Below, piece after piece: positions 22,216 through 29,063 of a stretch of 29,063 bases of DNA (position 1 is its first letter; every line of letters starts with the position of its first letter). The stretch comes from Patescibacteria group bacterium. GTDB lineage: Bacteria; Patescibacteriota; Minisyncoccia; Phycocordibacterales; UBA5272. The notes beneath the pieces are model-generated. The model did not search any database and was not told where the DNA came from. It worked only from the letters and a program-made list of their open reading frames with translations. Location of the stretch: NCBI GenBank assembly GCA_030837425.1, contig JAUPLJ010000001.1:1-29063 (forward strand). Direction: 5' to 3'. The position numbers and the translations under genes are program-made.

Positions 22216-22488
22216 TTATTTTTTGTCTAATTTTTTGAATTGAGCTAATATTCGAGCGTACAAGATTATAGATAGAATAAGAGTTAAAAATATTATTATA
22301 ACTGTAAGTATTCTGAATGATGGATTTGAAAAGTTTAAATAATATATTCTTTGTTTATTTTTACTTTCAATTACAGCTATAATAAAAAACATGATTATTG
22401 CCATGAAGAATATACTTCCAAATAAACAAAATATGTATATTTTAACTAGATTTAAAAAACTAAAAAATTTTCCAATTATTTTTTTCAT
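22216..22488 (-). CDS. small two-helix membrane protein, 90 aa
   Basis: I do not recognise the family. Two hydrophobic segments are clear: about residues 15-40 (VKIYIFCLFGSIFFMAIIMF onward) and about 59-80 (ILTVIIIFLTLILSIILYA). They are separated by a short polar loop (ESKNKQRIYYLNFSNP). The N-terminus and C-terminus are basic, which places both in the cytoplasm with the loop outside. It is downstream of the PIF1-like helicase on the same strand with a 76-nt gap and may have its own promoter there. It ends 13 nt before a terminator. Confidence 0.7.
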   Translation of the reverse strand: MKKIIGKFFSFLNLVKIYIFCLFGSIFFMAIIMFFIIAVIESKNKQRIYYLNFSNPSFRILTVIIIFLTLILSIILYARILAQFKKLDKK

Positions 22489-22564
22489 ATTAAAGAGCTT
22501 TTAATTTGATTAGATAATTTTGATACTAGATACATAGTAGCAAAAGGATATATTTTGTCAAATC

Positions 22565-24304
22565 TTAAATTTTTAAACGTAGCAATTTTAAAGTACTAAA
22601 ATCAATTTCAATTTTGTGTTTTTTATTTAATTCATCATGTTTTGCTTTTAGCCCTCTGTCACTCATTAAAATCTTTTTAATAATTTTCATATCACCGCCA
22701 GAATAATGCTTTTCTATGTCTTTAAAAATATATTCTATATCAGACTCTTTTATTTCTCTTGCTTCAAACAATTCTTCAATATGTCCAACAATCGTGCCAA
22801 GTGTGAGATTTCTTTTTTCAGCAATATATTTTGGAAGTATTTCTTGTTTTACTAATTCTAAAGTGACTAGTGTTGTCTTTATTTTTGGTTTTGCTTCTTC
22901 AAAAAAGTTTTCTTCTTGGATTTCTACTTCAGCTAAGCTTCCACCACAATAGGTGATAAAATCTTCTTGTTTCTTTTTGAGTTTCGCTTTCATTTCTCTA
23001 TCATCAAAATATTTTTTAATGGCCAGGCTCGCTCTTTCTGATTTTTCTTGAAAAATTTTATCTTGTTTTAATACTCCACTATTTATTCGAAGTGCGTGCT
23101 TTCCAATTGAAACAAGATTTATATTTTTAAACTCTTTTACACGAGATAGTGCCACATACCCCATTCCTGATCCAAAAGCTCTCCCAAGGTCTATTTCTGC
23201 AGCGTCGAGAGTCATTCCTTGAGACTTATGTATTGTGATTGCCCAGGCATAGCGAAGGGGGATTTGAGAAATTTCCCCAAGGACTTTGCCATCATCATTT
23301 GTCTGTTGCCAAGATTCTTCTTTTACTAAGATTTTCTTTTTATCAAAAGTCTCGACTATTGGCATATCATTATTAGCAAAATCAATCACTTCTCCCAGGG
23401 TCCCATTTTGATAAGCTTTATTTTGATCATTTTTAACAAAGATTACTTTTGTACCAATTTTTAAATTAATTATATCTCCCGCAAGGCAATTGTTTTTCAA
23501 ATTTTCGACAATATGCTTTTTACCACTGGACGTCATCTCATATGTATATTCTTTGACCTCTCCCAACTCTTTATATTGATCTTCATTTATCGCATCAACA
23601 TCTATGTTGTGAGTATAAAGCTTTAAAATATCTTTTTCTTGTTTGTAGCTTTTTGTTTTCACTTCTAATTCTTTTAATATTTCTGACTCATTTCTTTCAA
23701 ATCTTATGTCTCCTAATATTTTCAAAAGTTTTTCATCTTCTTGTCTATAATTTCTTGAGAGATAGCAGATGACTGGATTTAATTCTTTCCACGCATTTGA
23801 ATTGTAAGCAAATTCTTTATCACTATCATTTTCTATATTTTCTGTGTTTTTATTTGAATAATTTTTCACTACTGGCGGAAGCTGGAAAAAATCTCCACAG
23901 AAAATTATTTGAATCCCCGCAAATGGTTTATCACTTTTTTTAAACTTTTTGAATAATGTATTGATCATATCAAGCCTTGATGCATGAAGCATTGATATTT
24001 CATCTATGATTAAGACTTTTACATTCTCATATTTTTTATAAAGCTTTTCATTTTGCTCTAATTTGTCGAGTGTGTATTTATCCAATTTTTCTAAAATTCC
24101 AATCCCACTCCAAGAGTGGATAGTTTGCCCTCCGATATGTGTAGAGGCGATACCAGTCGAGGCTGTGATGATAGGTGATATGGAATGAGTCTTTAAATAT
24201 TGAATATATTTATTTAAGACGAAAGTCTTACCAGTGCCGGCAGCACCAGTCAAAAATACAGAGTGACCCATTTTAAGAATATCAAGAGCTTCTTCTTGTG
24301 ACAT
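22565..24304 (-). CDS. PIF1-like AAA helicase with C-terminal HTH domain
   Basis: This 579-residue superfamily 1B helicase has the PIF1 signature. Walker A is FLTGAAGTGKTFVLN (K26), followed by ITASTGIASTHIGGQTIHSW. Walker B is VLIIDEISMLHASRLD, then IIFCGDFFQLPPV (motif III) and CYLSRNYRQ (motif IV). The final helicase motifs are RYAWAITIHKSQGMTLDAAE and GMGYVALSRVK. About residues 460-520 hold a helix-turn-helix of the RecQ C-terminal/HTH_40 type (TTLVTLELVKQEILPKYIAE, LTLGTIVGHIEEL), an arrangement seen in CPR and some other PIF1-like helicases. The likely role is unwinding structured or recombination DNA. It is divergent from murG. Confidence 0.93.
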   Translation of the reverse strand: MSQEEALDILKMGHSVFLTGAAGTGKTFVLNKYIQYLKTHSISPIITASTGIASTHIGGQTIHSWSGIGILEKLDKYTLDKLEQNEKLYKKYENVKVLIIDEISMLHASRLDMINTLFKKFKKSDKPFAGIQIIFCGDFFQLPPVVKNYSNKNTENIENDSDKEFAYNSNAWKELNPVICYLSRNYRQEDEKLLKILGDIRFERNESEILKELEVKTKSYKQEKDILKLYTHNIDVDAINEDQYKELGEVKEYTYEMTSSGKKHIVENLKNNCLAGDIINLKIGTKVIFVKNDQNKAYQNGTLGEVIDFANNDMPIVETFDKKKILVKEESWQQTNDDGKVLGEISQIPLRYAWAITIHKSQGMTLDAAEIDLGRAFGSGMGYVALSRVKEFKNINLVSIGKHALRINSGVLKQDKIFQEKSERASLAIKKYFDDREMKAKLKKKQEDFITYCGGSLAEVEIQEENFFEEAKPKIKTTLVTLELVKQEILPKYIAEKRNLTLGTIVGHIEELFEAREIKESDIEYIFKDIEKHYSGGDMKIIKKILMSDRGLKAKHDELNKKHKIEIDFSTLKLLRLKI

Positions 24305-24344
24305 AATCTAATTGTAATATAAAAAGAAAGCATTTCAAAATTTA

Positions 24345-24353
24345 TGATATTAT
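24345..24353 (+). promoter_or_regulatory. extended -10 promoter of murG
   Basis: TGATATTAT ends 15 nt before the ATG at 24369; no convincing -35. Confidence 0.5.
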
Positions 24354-24368
24354 TTATATATAAATAAT

Positions 24369-25496
24369 ATGAAAATAGTTTTTACAGGTGCTGGAGGAGG
24401 GCATTTTTATCCTCTGATCGCAGTCGCAGAAAAAATAAAAGAAGAGGTTCAGATTCAACAAATTTTTGAAGCAGAGATGTTTTTCTTTTCTGATAAACCA
24501 TACAATCAACCACTTCTTGATAAATACAATATAAAATTTGAAAAGATTCCAGCTGGGAAATTAAGATTATATTTTTCAATAGAAAACTTTTTTGATCCAC
24601 TAAAAGCTGTGGTTGGATTTTTTGTTGCTTTATATAAATTGTTTTCTATTTATCCAGATGTTATTTTTACAAAAGGGGGATATGCGAGCTTGCCTGTGGT
24701 CTTTGCAGCAAAAATATTGTTCATACCTATATTTTTACACGAAAGCGATTCAGCCCCAGGAAGGACAAATCTAATCTCTGCAAAATCCGCAAAGAGAATA
24801 GCAATAAGTTATCCTTCAGTTGCAAAATATTTTGATCAAAAAAAGACAGCCTACACAGGCCAGCCCATTTTGGAAGAATATCTACCAACAAGAGAAATCG
24901 TAGAAAAGAAGTATATTAATTTTATAAATGATAAAGCCAGAAAAGAAAAGCCCATATTGCTTGTGCTTGGAGGATCTCAAGGAAGTGAAAATATTAATAA
25001 TATGATTTTAGAATCTTTAAAAGATCTTTTGGTAAAATACAAAGTCGTGCATCAAGTCGGAGAAAATAATTTTGAAAAAATAAAAATCGCTAGTGAAATA
25101 ATTTTAAAAGATGATCCAAACAAAGAAAGCTATATTTATTTTGGATCTAGTGATTTGAGAAGGTATTTTGAAGAATCTGACATATGTATCACAAGAGCAG
25201 GGTCAACTCTTTTTGAAATTTCAAGCTGGGGAATCCCTTCAATAATTATCCCTATCGCAATTAGTAATAATGATCATCAACGTTTAAATGCATATACATT
25301 TGAAAAAGCTGGATGTGGAGTAGTTTTGGAAGAAATAAATTTGAAAAAAAACATATTAATCAATATGGTTGATTCTATTTTGACTGATAAAGATAGATAT
25401 CAATCTATGCGGACAAATAATCTAAACTCTTTCAAATCTGGCGCAGCTGAAATTATTGCAAAAGAAATAGTGAAAATAGGTTTGTCACATAACTAA
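24369..25496 (+). CDS. murG: MurG N-acetylglucosaminyltransferase
   Basis: MurG adds GlcNAc to lipid I to make lipid II on the inner face of the membrane. The 375-residue protein has the GT-B layout. The N-terminal glycine loop reads TGAGGGHFYPL (residues 6-16), where the usual GGTGGH is altered to GAGGGH. HESDSAPGRTNLISAKSAKR corresponds to the conserved HEqNa.pG..Nr segment. The C-terminal domain has LVLGGSQGSENIN and then TRAGSTLFEISSWGIPSIII, followed by NNDHQRLNA, all typical donor-binding elements. Together with murD it shows that this organism makes peptidoglycan. It is divergent from the PIF1-like gene and precedes serS. Confidence 0.93.
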   Translation: MKIVFTGAGGGHFYPLIAVAEKIKEEVQIQQIFEAEMFFFSDKPYNQPLLDKYNIKFEKIPAGKLRLYFSIENFFDPLKAVVGFFVALYKLFSIYPDVIFTKGGYASLPVVFAAKILFIPIFLHESDSAPGRTNLISAKSAKRIAISYPSVAKYFDQKKTAYTGQPILEEYLPTREIVEKKYINFINDKARKEKPILLVLGGSQGSENINNMILESLKDLLVKYKVVHQVGENNFEKIKIASEIILKDDPNKESYIYFGSSDLRRYFEESDICITRAGSTLFEISSWGIPSIIIPIAISNNDHQRLNAYTFEKAGCGVVLEEINLKKNILINMVDSILTDKDRYQSMRTNNLNSFKSGAAEIIAKEIVKIGLSHN

Positions 25497-25533
25497 TAAG
25501 GCTTTTTGTCAATTCTAAAAAACCTATATTTTG

Positions 25534-25542
25534 TGATATTAT
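25534..25542 (+). promoter_or_regulatory. extended -10 promoter of serS
   Basis: TGATATTAT, the same nine bases as upstream of murG, lies 43 nt before the serS ATG. Confidence 0.5.
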
Positions 25543-25585
25543 TTATAAATAAAAAGCTTATTTATTACTAATTTTATACAATTTT

Positions 25586-26869
25586 ATGTTAGATATTAAA
25601 TTTATTAGAGAAAATGGAGAATTAATCAAGATGGCTGCAGATAAGAAGCATATTTCTTTTAATGTGGATGAATTGATTGATACAGATAAAAAGAGAGTTG
25701 ATCTACTTCAGAAAATAGAAGACCTTCGCGCAAAACAAAATGCTGTGTCAGCAGAAATACCAACTGCGTCACCTGAGACAAAAGCTGCAAAGATCGAAGA
25801 AATGTCTATCGTAAAAGAAGAATTAAAAAAGTTTGAAACCGAAATGGAAACTATAATGGAAAATTGGAGAAACTTAATGCTCCGAGTTCCAAATATTCCT
25901 GATATGTCTGTGCCAGAAGGAAATACAGATGAAGATAATCAAGAAATAAAAAGATGGGGAGACAATAAGACGGAAAAAGAATTTGGATTTGCTCCAAAAG
26001 ATCATATAGAAATAATGGAAGCACAAGATTGGGTTGATTTTGAGAGAGGAATCAAGACTTCTGGATTCAGAGGATATTTTTTAAAAGGTGATGCAGCACT
26101 ACTCGACCTTGCTCTTTGGCAATATGGAATGCAAAGATGGGCAAATAAAGATTTTATACCAATGATAGTGCCTTCACTTGTAAAAAAAGAAACTCTTCTT
26201 GGATCTGGATATCTTCCACAAGGTCAAGACGATCTTTATAATGATATAGATGGAGATTATTTTGCAGGTACTGCTGAAGTCGCCACAATGTATTATTATT
26301 CTGGAGAAATTTTAGAAAAAAAAGATTTACCTAAAAAATTTATTTCTTTTTCACCATGTTTTCGTAAAGAAGCAGGAGCTCATGGAAAAGATACAAAAGG
26401 ATTGTATCGTGTACATGAATTTATGAAGCTAGAGCAAGTCATACTTTGTGAAGCAAATCATGAAGAATCAGTAAAATATCATGAGGATCTCACAAATTAT
26501 GCAGAAGAAGTCTTAGAAGAATTAAATGTTCCTTATCATAGAGTTGTAAATTGTGGTGGAGATCTCGGCTTGGGTCAGGTAAAAAAGTATGATCTTGAAG
26601 CTTGGATGCCAAGTAAAAATAAATATGGAGAGACTGGGTCATCATCATATTTTCATGACTTTCAAACAAGGAGATTAAATATCAGATATAGAGACGATGA
26701 CGGAAAATTAAAATTTGTCCACTCACTTAACAACACAGCTATCGCTACACCAAGGCTTTTACTTATGATTATTGAAAACTATCAAAATAGAGATGGCACA
26801 GTATCTGTGCCAGAAGCTCTTGTGCCATTTATGGGTGGAAGAAAAATTCTTGGTAAGCCAGTATTTTAA
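25586..26869 (+). CDS. serS: seryl-tRNA synthetase
   Basis: SerS charges tRNA-Ser and Sec-type tRNAs. The 427-residue protein has the usual length and order. MLDIKFIRENGELIKMAADK leads into a long coiled-coil tRNA-binding arm (about residues 30-105). The class II core holds TAEVATMYYYSGEI, motif 2 FSPCFRKEAGAHGKDTKGLY followed by RVHEFMKLEQV, and motif 3 near ALVPFMGGRKILGKPVF at the C-terminus. The ETGSSSYFHDFQTRRLNIRY region is also diagnostic. It heads a likely operon with the anchored protein and dihydrouridine synthase genes that follow after 11 and 9 nt. Confidence 0.96.
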   Translation: MLDIKFIRENGELIKMAADKKHISFNVDELIDTDKKRVDLLQKIEDLRAKQNAVSAEIPTASPETKAAKIEEMSIVKEELKKFETEMETIMENWRNLMLRVPNIPDMSVPEGNTDEDNQEIKRWGDNKTEKEFGFAPKDHIEIMEAQDWVDFERGIKTSGFRGYFLKGDAALLDLALWQYGMQRWANKDFIPMIVPSLVKKETLLGSGYLPQGQDDLYNDIDGDYFAGTAEVATMYYYSGEILEKKDLPKKFISFSPCFRKEAGAHGKDTKGLYRVHEFMKLEQVILCEANHEESVKYHEDLTNYAEEVLEELNVPYHRVVNCGGDLGLGQVKKYDLEAWMPSKNKYGETGSSSYFHDFQTRRLNIRYRDDDGKLKFVHSLNNTAIATPRLLLMIIENYQNRDGTVSVPEALVPFMGGRKILGKPVF

Positions 26870-26880
26870 ATTAATTAAAA

Positions 26881-27492
26881 ATGGAAACTAATCATAAAGA
26901 AATAATAAAGAAAAAAAGAAAATTAAAGCCTTTTGTTAAAGTCATTCTTTTTATTTTATTTTTAGGAATTATTCTTTTTATTCTTTATAAGCAAAATTTT
27001 TTCTCATCAGCTAAAAGTTTTTTTCAAAATAGCTTTGTAAATATTAAGGCTGGTATCAATAATATAATTCCACATAAAGATAAAGATTCTGCTTCTCAAA
27101 CAAATGAAGCTTCCACTGATACCAATAATAGCTTTCTGTCAGTATTTAAAAAGAGATTACCAAGCCAAGATATCATTTTTGCTAGTAGCACATTAATGCC
27201 AAATGGCGATATGAAAATTTTCCTAAAAAATACAAAAGATGAAATTGGATATTTATTTGTGAATACAAAAGATAATGTAGAAGAAGTCTGGACAACTTTT
27301 GCTTCTGTTTTGATAGCTGATCCACTTAAAAATATGTTAAAGAATAATTTAAATGATTTAAATTATGTAGATTTAAGATTTAAAAATAAAGTTTTTTATA
27401 AATTTAATGGATCAGATAATCCAGCTTCTATTCCTATTTCGACATCAGCTTCAACTACAGCTACAACTTCTTCAAGCACTAATACCAATTAA
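26881..27492 (+). CDS. membrane-anchored exported protein, 203 aa, unknown
   Basis: The N-terminus is strongly basic (KEIIKKKRKLKPFVK) and is followed by one membrane helix at about residues 21-39 (VILFILFLGIILFILY). The rest would be outside the cell membrane. It includes an Asn/Ser-rich linker, a compact segment of about 90 residues (FASSTLMPNGDMKIFLKN, IGYLFVNTKDNVEEVWTTFA) and a Ser/Thr-rich tail. I do not recognise the domain. The low-complexity Ser/Thr tail is common in surface proteins of CPR bacteria. It is sandwiched in an apparent operon between serS and the dihydrouridine synthase gene, which says little about its job. Confidence 0.8.
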   Translation: METNHKEIIKKKRKLKPFVKVILFILFLGIILFILYKQNFFSSAKSFFQNSFVNIKAGINNIIPHKDKDSASQTNEASTDTNNSFLSVFKKRLPSQDIIFASSTLMPNGDMKIFLKNTKDEIGYLFVNTKDNVEEVWTTFASVLIADPLKNMLKNNLNDLNYVDLRFKNKVFYKFNGSDNPASIPISTSASTTATTSSSTNTN

Positions 27493-27501
27493 AAATTTCC
27501 C

Positions 27502-28566
27502 ATGTCTTTAAATTTTATAGAAAAACTGAAAAAGAAAAAAGATGTCGTAGTACTTGCTCCAATGGCAGATGTGACAGATTGCGTATTTAGAGAAATGATA
27601 GCAAAATATTCTAATAAATCTGGCCCAGATATATTTTGGACAGAGTTTGTCTCAGCTGATGGATTAAATAGTGTCGGGAGAGAGCATCTAAAAATAGATT
27701 TAAAATTTAATAAAAAATTAGAAAGACCAATAATCGCACAGATATTTAGCTCAAAAAAAGAAAATATAATAAATGCTATAAAATTAGTTTATAAATTAGG
27801 GTTTGACGGTGTAGATTTAAATATGGGATGCCCAGATAAAACTATTGAAAAACAATTATCAGGATCAGCTCTTATAAAGCATCCTGCTATAGCAAGAGAA
27901 ATAATCGAAGCCTCAAAAAAAGTCGTAGATGATTTTAATAATAAAAATAAAAAAAGATTCTTCTCTTTTTCTGTAAAAACTAGAATCGGATACAATAAAA
28001 TAGAATACGAGACATGGTTTCCAAATATTTTGGATTACGAGCCAGATATATTCACAGTTCATTTAAGAACAAGAAAAGAAATGAGCTTAGTGGAGGCCCA
28101 TTGGGATCTTTCAAAAGAAATTGTAGATTTTATAAAAAAATATTGTAAAGAAAATAATTTAAAAACTCCACTTATAATTTTAAATGGAGATGTGAAAAAT
28201 GTAGAAGAGGCGAGAGAGAAGATTAAAATTTCAGGATGTGATGGGATAATGATCGGCCGTGGAATCTTTGGTACTCCGTGGCTATTCGACGATAAAGAAT
28301 ACAATAAAAGATTGGAGCAAAATCTAGATACAAAAAAAGGTAAAGACAATATCACATTTCGCTTAAAAGTTTTGATGGAGCACACAGAGAAATATGAGAA
28401 AGTCTTAGGGAAACACAAAAGCTTTAATATTATGAAGAAGCATTACAAAGCCTATGTGAATGGATTTGATAATGCAAAAGATCTTAGAATAGAATTAATG
28501 CTCAGAAAAGACGCGAAAGAAGTAAAAAGTATTTGCAATAAATTTATCAAAGAAAAATTAAATTAG
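27502..28566 (+). CDS. dus: tRNA-dihydrouridine synthase (Dus family)
   Basis: Dus enzymes use FMN and NADPH to reduce uridines in the tRNA D-loop. The 354-residue protein has the TIM-barrel FMN domain beginning VVVLAPMADVTDCVFREMI. The active-site Cys is C110 in LNMGCPDKTIEKQLSGSALI. FSVKTRIGYN and ILNGDVKNVEEAREKIK fit the phosphate-binding strands, and DGIMIGRGIFGTPWLF is the family's FMN-phosphate motif. The C-terminal helical domain recognises tRNA. Whether it is a DusA-, DusB- or DusC-type enzyme cannot be settled by eye. It ends an operon with serS. Confidence 0.94.
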   Translation: MSLNFIEKLKKKKDVVVLAPMADVTDCVFREMIAKYSNKSGPDIFWTEFVSADGLNSVGREHLKIDLKFNKKLERPIIAQIFSSKKENIINAIKLVYKLGFDGVDLNMGCPDKTIEKQLSGSALIKHPAIAREIIEASKKVVDDFNNKNKKRFFSFSVKTRIGYNKIEYETWFPNILDYEPDIFTVHLRTRKEMSLVEAHWDLSKEIVDFIKKYCKENNLKTPLIILNGDVKNVEEAREKIKISGCDGIMIGRGIFGTPWLFDDKEYNKRLEQNLDTKKGKDNITFRLKVLMEHTEKYEKVLGKHKSFNIMKKHYKAYVNGFDNAKDLRIELMLRKDAKEVKSICNKFIKEKLN

Positions 28567-28603
28567 GCTTTTGTCAAGTCTTAAAAATAGGCGAGTTTTG
28601 TAA

Positions 28604-28609
28604 TATAAT
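28604..28609 (+). promoter_or_regulatory. -10 box of dnaX (leaderless)
   Basis: TATAAT ends 6 nt before the ATG at 28616, giving a predicted leaderless transcript. Confidence 0.55.
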
Positions 28610-28615
28610 TTCAAT

Positions 28616-29063
28616 ATGAAAAACACTAATGAGGAAAGGCACTTAGCTTTATATAGAAAGTATAGACCTGAGCAATTTAAAGACGTCCTTGGACAAGAAA
28701 ATGCCTTAAAGACGCTTGAGAATTCTATAAAGCAGAACAAGATCTACCACGCTTATATTTTCTCTGGAGATCGTGGTACAGGAAAAACAACAGTTGCTAG
28801 AATCTTTGCAAAAGAAATCGGCTCAACAAAGGATGATATCTTTGAATTGGATGCCGCAAGCAATAATAGTGTTGAAGATATACGTCTATTAACAGAGGCT
28901 GCGCAAGCTTCTACTTTTGGCTCTAGATACAAAGTATACATACTAGATGAAGCCCACATGCTCTCTAAATCAGCTTTTAATGCACTTCTCAAGACTCTAG
29001 AAGAGCCTCCAGCACATGTGGTATTCATTTTAGTGACGACAGACAAACATAAATTACCACCAA
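28616..29063 (+). CDS. dnaX: DNA polymerase III gamma/tau subunit (5' part, cut by window end)
   Basis: DnaX is the clamp-loader ATPase. Only the first 149 codons are in the window. LALYRKYRPEQFKDVLGQEN is the hallmark N-terminus. Walker A is SGDRGTGKTTVARIFAKEIG and Walker B is VYILDEAHMLSKSAFNALLK, followed by TLEEPPAHVVFILVTTD. Between Walker A and ELDAASNNSVEDIRLL, E. coli DnaX has about 20 residues with four zinc-binding Cys; here only a short STKDDIF linker remains and there is no Cys. The RFC-like order is otherwise intact. It follows the dus gene by 49 nt but has its own -10 box. Confidence 0.95.
   Translation, partial: MKNTNEERHLALYRKYRPEQFKDVLGQENALKTLENSIKQNKIYHAYIFSGDRGTGKTTVARIFAKEIGSTKDDIFELDAASNNSVEDIRLLTEAAQASTFGSRYKVYILDEAHMLSKSAFNALLKTLEEPPAHVVFILVTTDKHKLPP

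Noticed and set aside
25506..25542. TTGTCA as -35 for serS (25506-25511), and the similar TTGTCA at 28571-28576 for dnaX
   Set aside because: The spacers to the -10 boxes are 25 and 27 bp, too long for a sigma-70 promoter. The similarity of the two regions (GGCTTTT.GTCAA...) is real but unexplained.
1..29063. CRISPR arrays and tRNA genes
   Set aside because: No regularly spaced repeats and no tRNA cloverleaf were recognised by eye on either strand. The Cas4-like nuclease is not accompanied by other cas genes.

Overview
The window is a gene-dense, AT-rich bacterial chromosome segment. The gene set and style suggest a Candidate Phyla Radiation (Patescibacteria) genome, most likely Parcubacteria-like. 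The grounds are short intergenic gaps, trimmed versions of housekeeping proteins (DnaX without its zinc module, a 418-residue CysS), many small membrane-anchored proteins without known function, a PIF1-type helicase with an extra C-terminal domain, and almost no Shine-Dalgarno sequences. Presence of rplI also fits the Parcubacteria side better than the lineages reported to lack L9. No rRNA or tRNA gene was seen, so the assignment is an inference from protein families.

Layout. 1-11.1 kb is mostly housekeeping: a hypothetical gene and a YqeY-family gene (minus) divergent from rmuC-murD (plus); rplU; a small unknown gene; recR, dnaB and cysS (minus); the membrane protease ctpA (plus); a 76-residue unknown gene (minus) divergent from rplI (plus); rpmA (minus) divergent from a small membrane protein. 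11.1-11.75 kb is an RNA-like region: two tandem promoter-terminator units with covarying terminator hairpins, then a promoter-driven structured RNA of about 180 nt with a 16-bp closing stem, then a gene for a 22-residue lysine-rich peptide. 11.75-12.8 kb carries a BCP peroxiredoxin and a YgjP-type metallopeptidase.

12.8-17.6 kb looks like an accessory block: a zeta-toxin-like kinase plus a 45-residue gene lying between 20-bp direct repeats, a single-chain Type IIG restriction-modification enzyme, a tightly coupled unknown gene, and a 30-residue gene on the opposite strand with its own promoter and terminator. 17.7-24.3 kb is a DNA-processing group: a UvrD-family helicase fused to a RecB-type nuclease, a stand-alone RecB/Cas4-like nuclease with four candidate Fe-S cysteines, a two-helix membrane protein, and a PIF1-like helicase. 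24.4-29 kb returns to housekeeping: murG, serS, an anchored exported protein, a dihydrouridine synthase and the start of dnaX.

Two themes run through the window. Promoters are mostly extended -10 elements (TGnTATAAT-like), and at least six genes have the start codon only 6-8 nt after the -10 box, which predicts leaderless mRNAs. Intergenic gaps are often closed by strong, frequently bidirectional, intrinsic terminators. The strongest candidates for something undescribed are the structured RNA at about 11423-11602 and the duplicated small-RNA units just before it.
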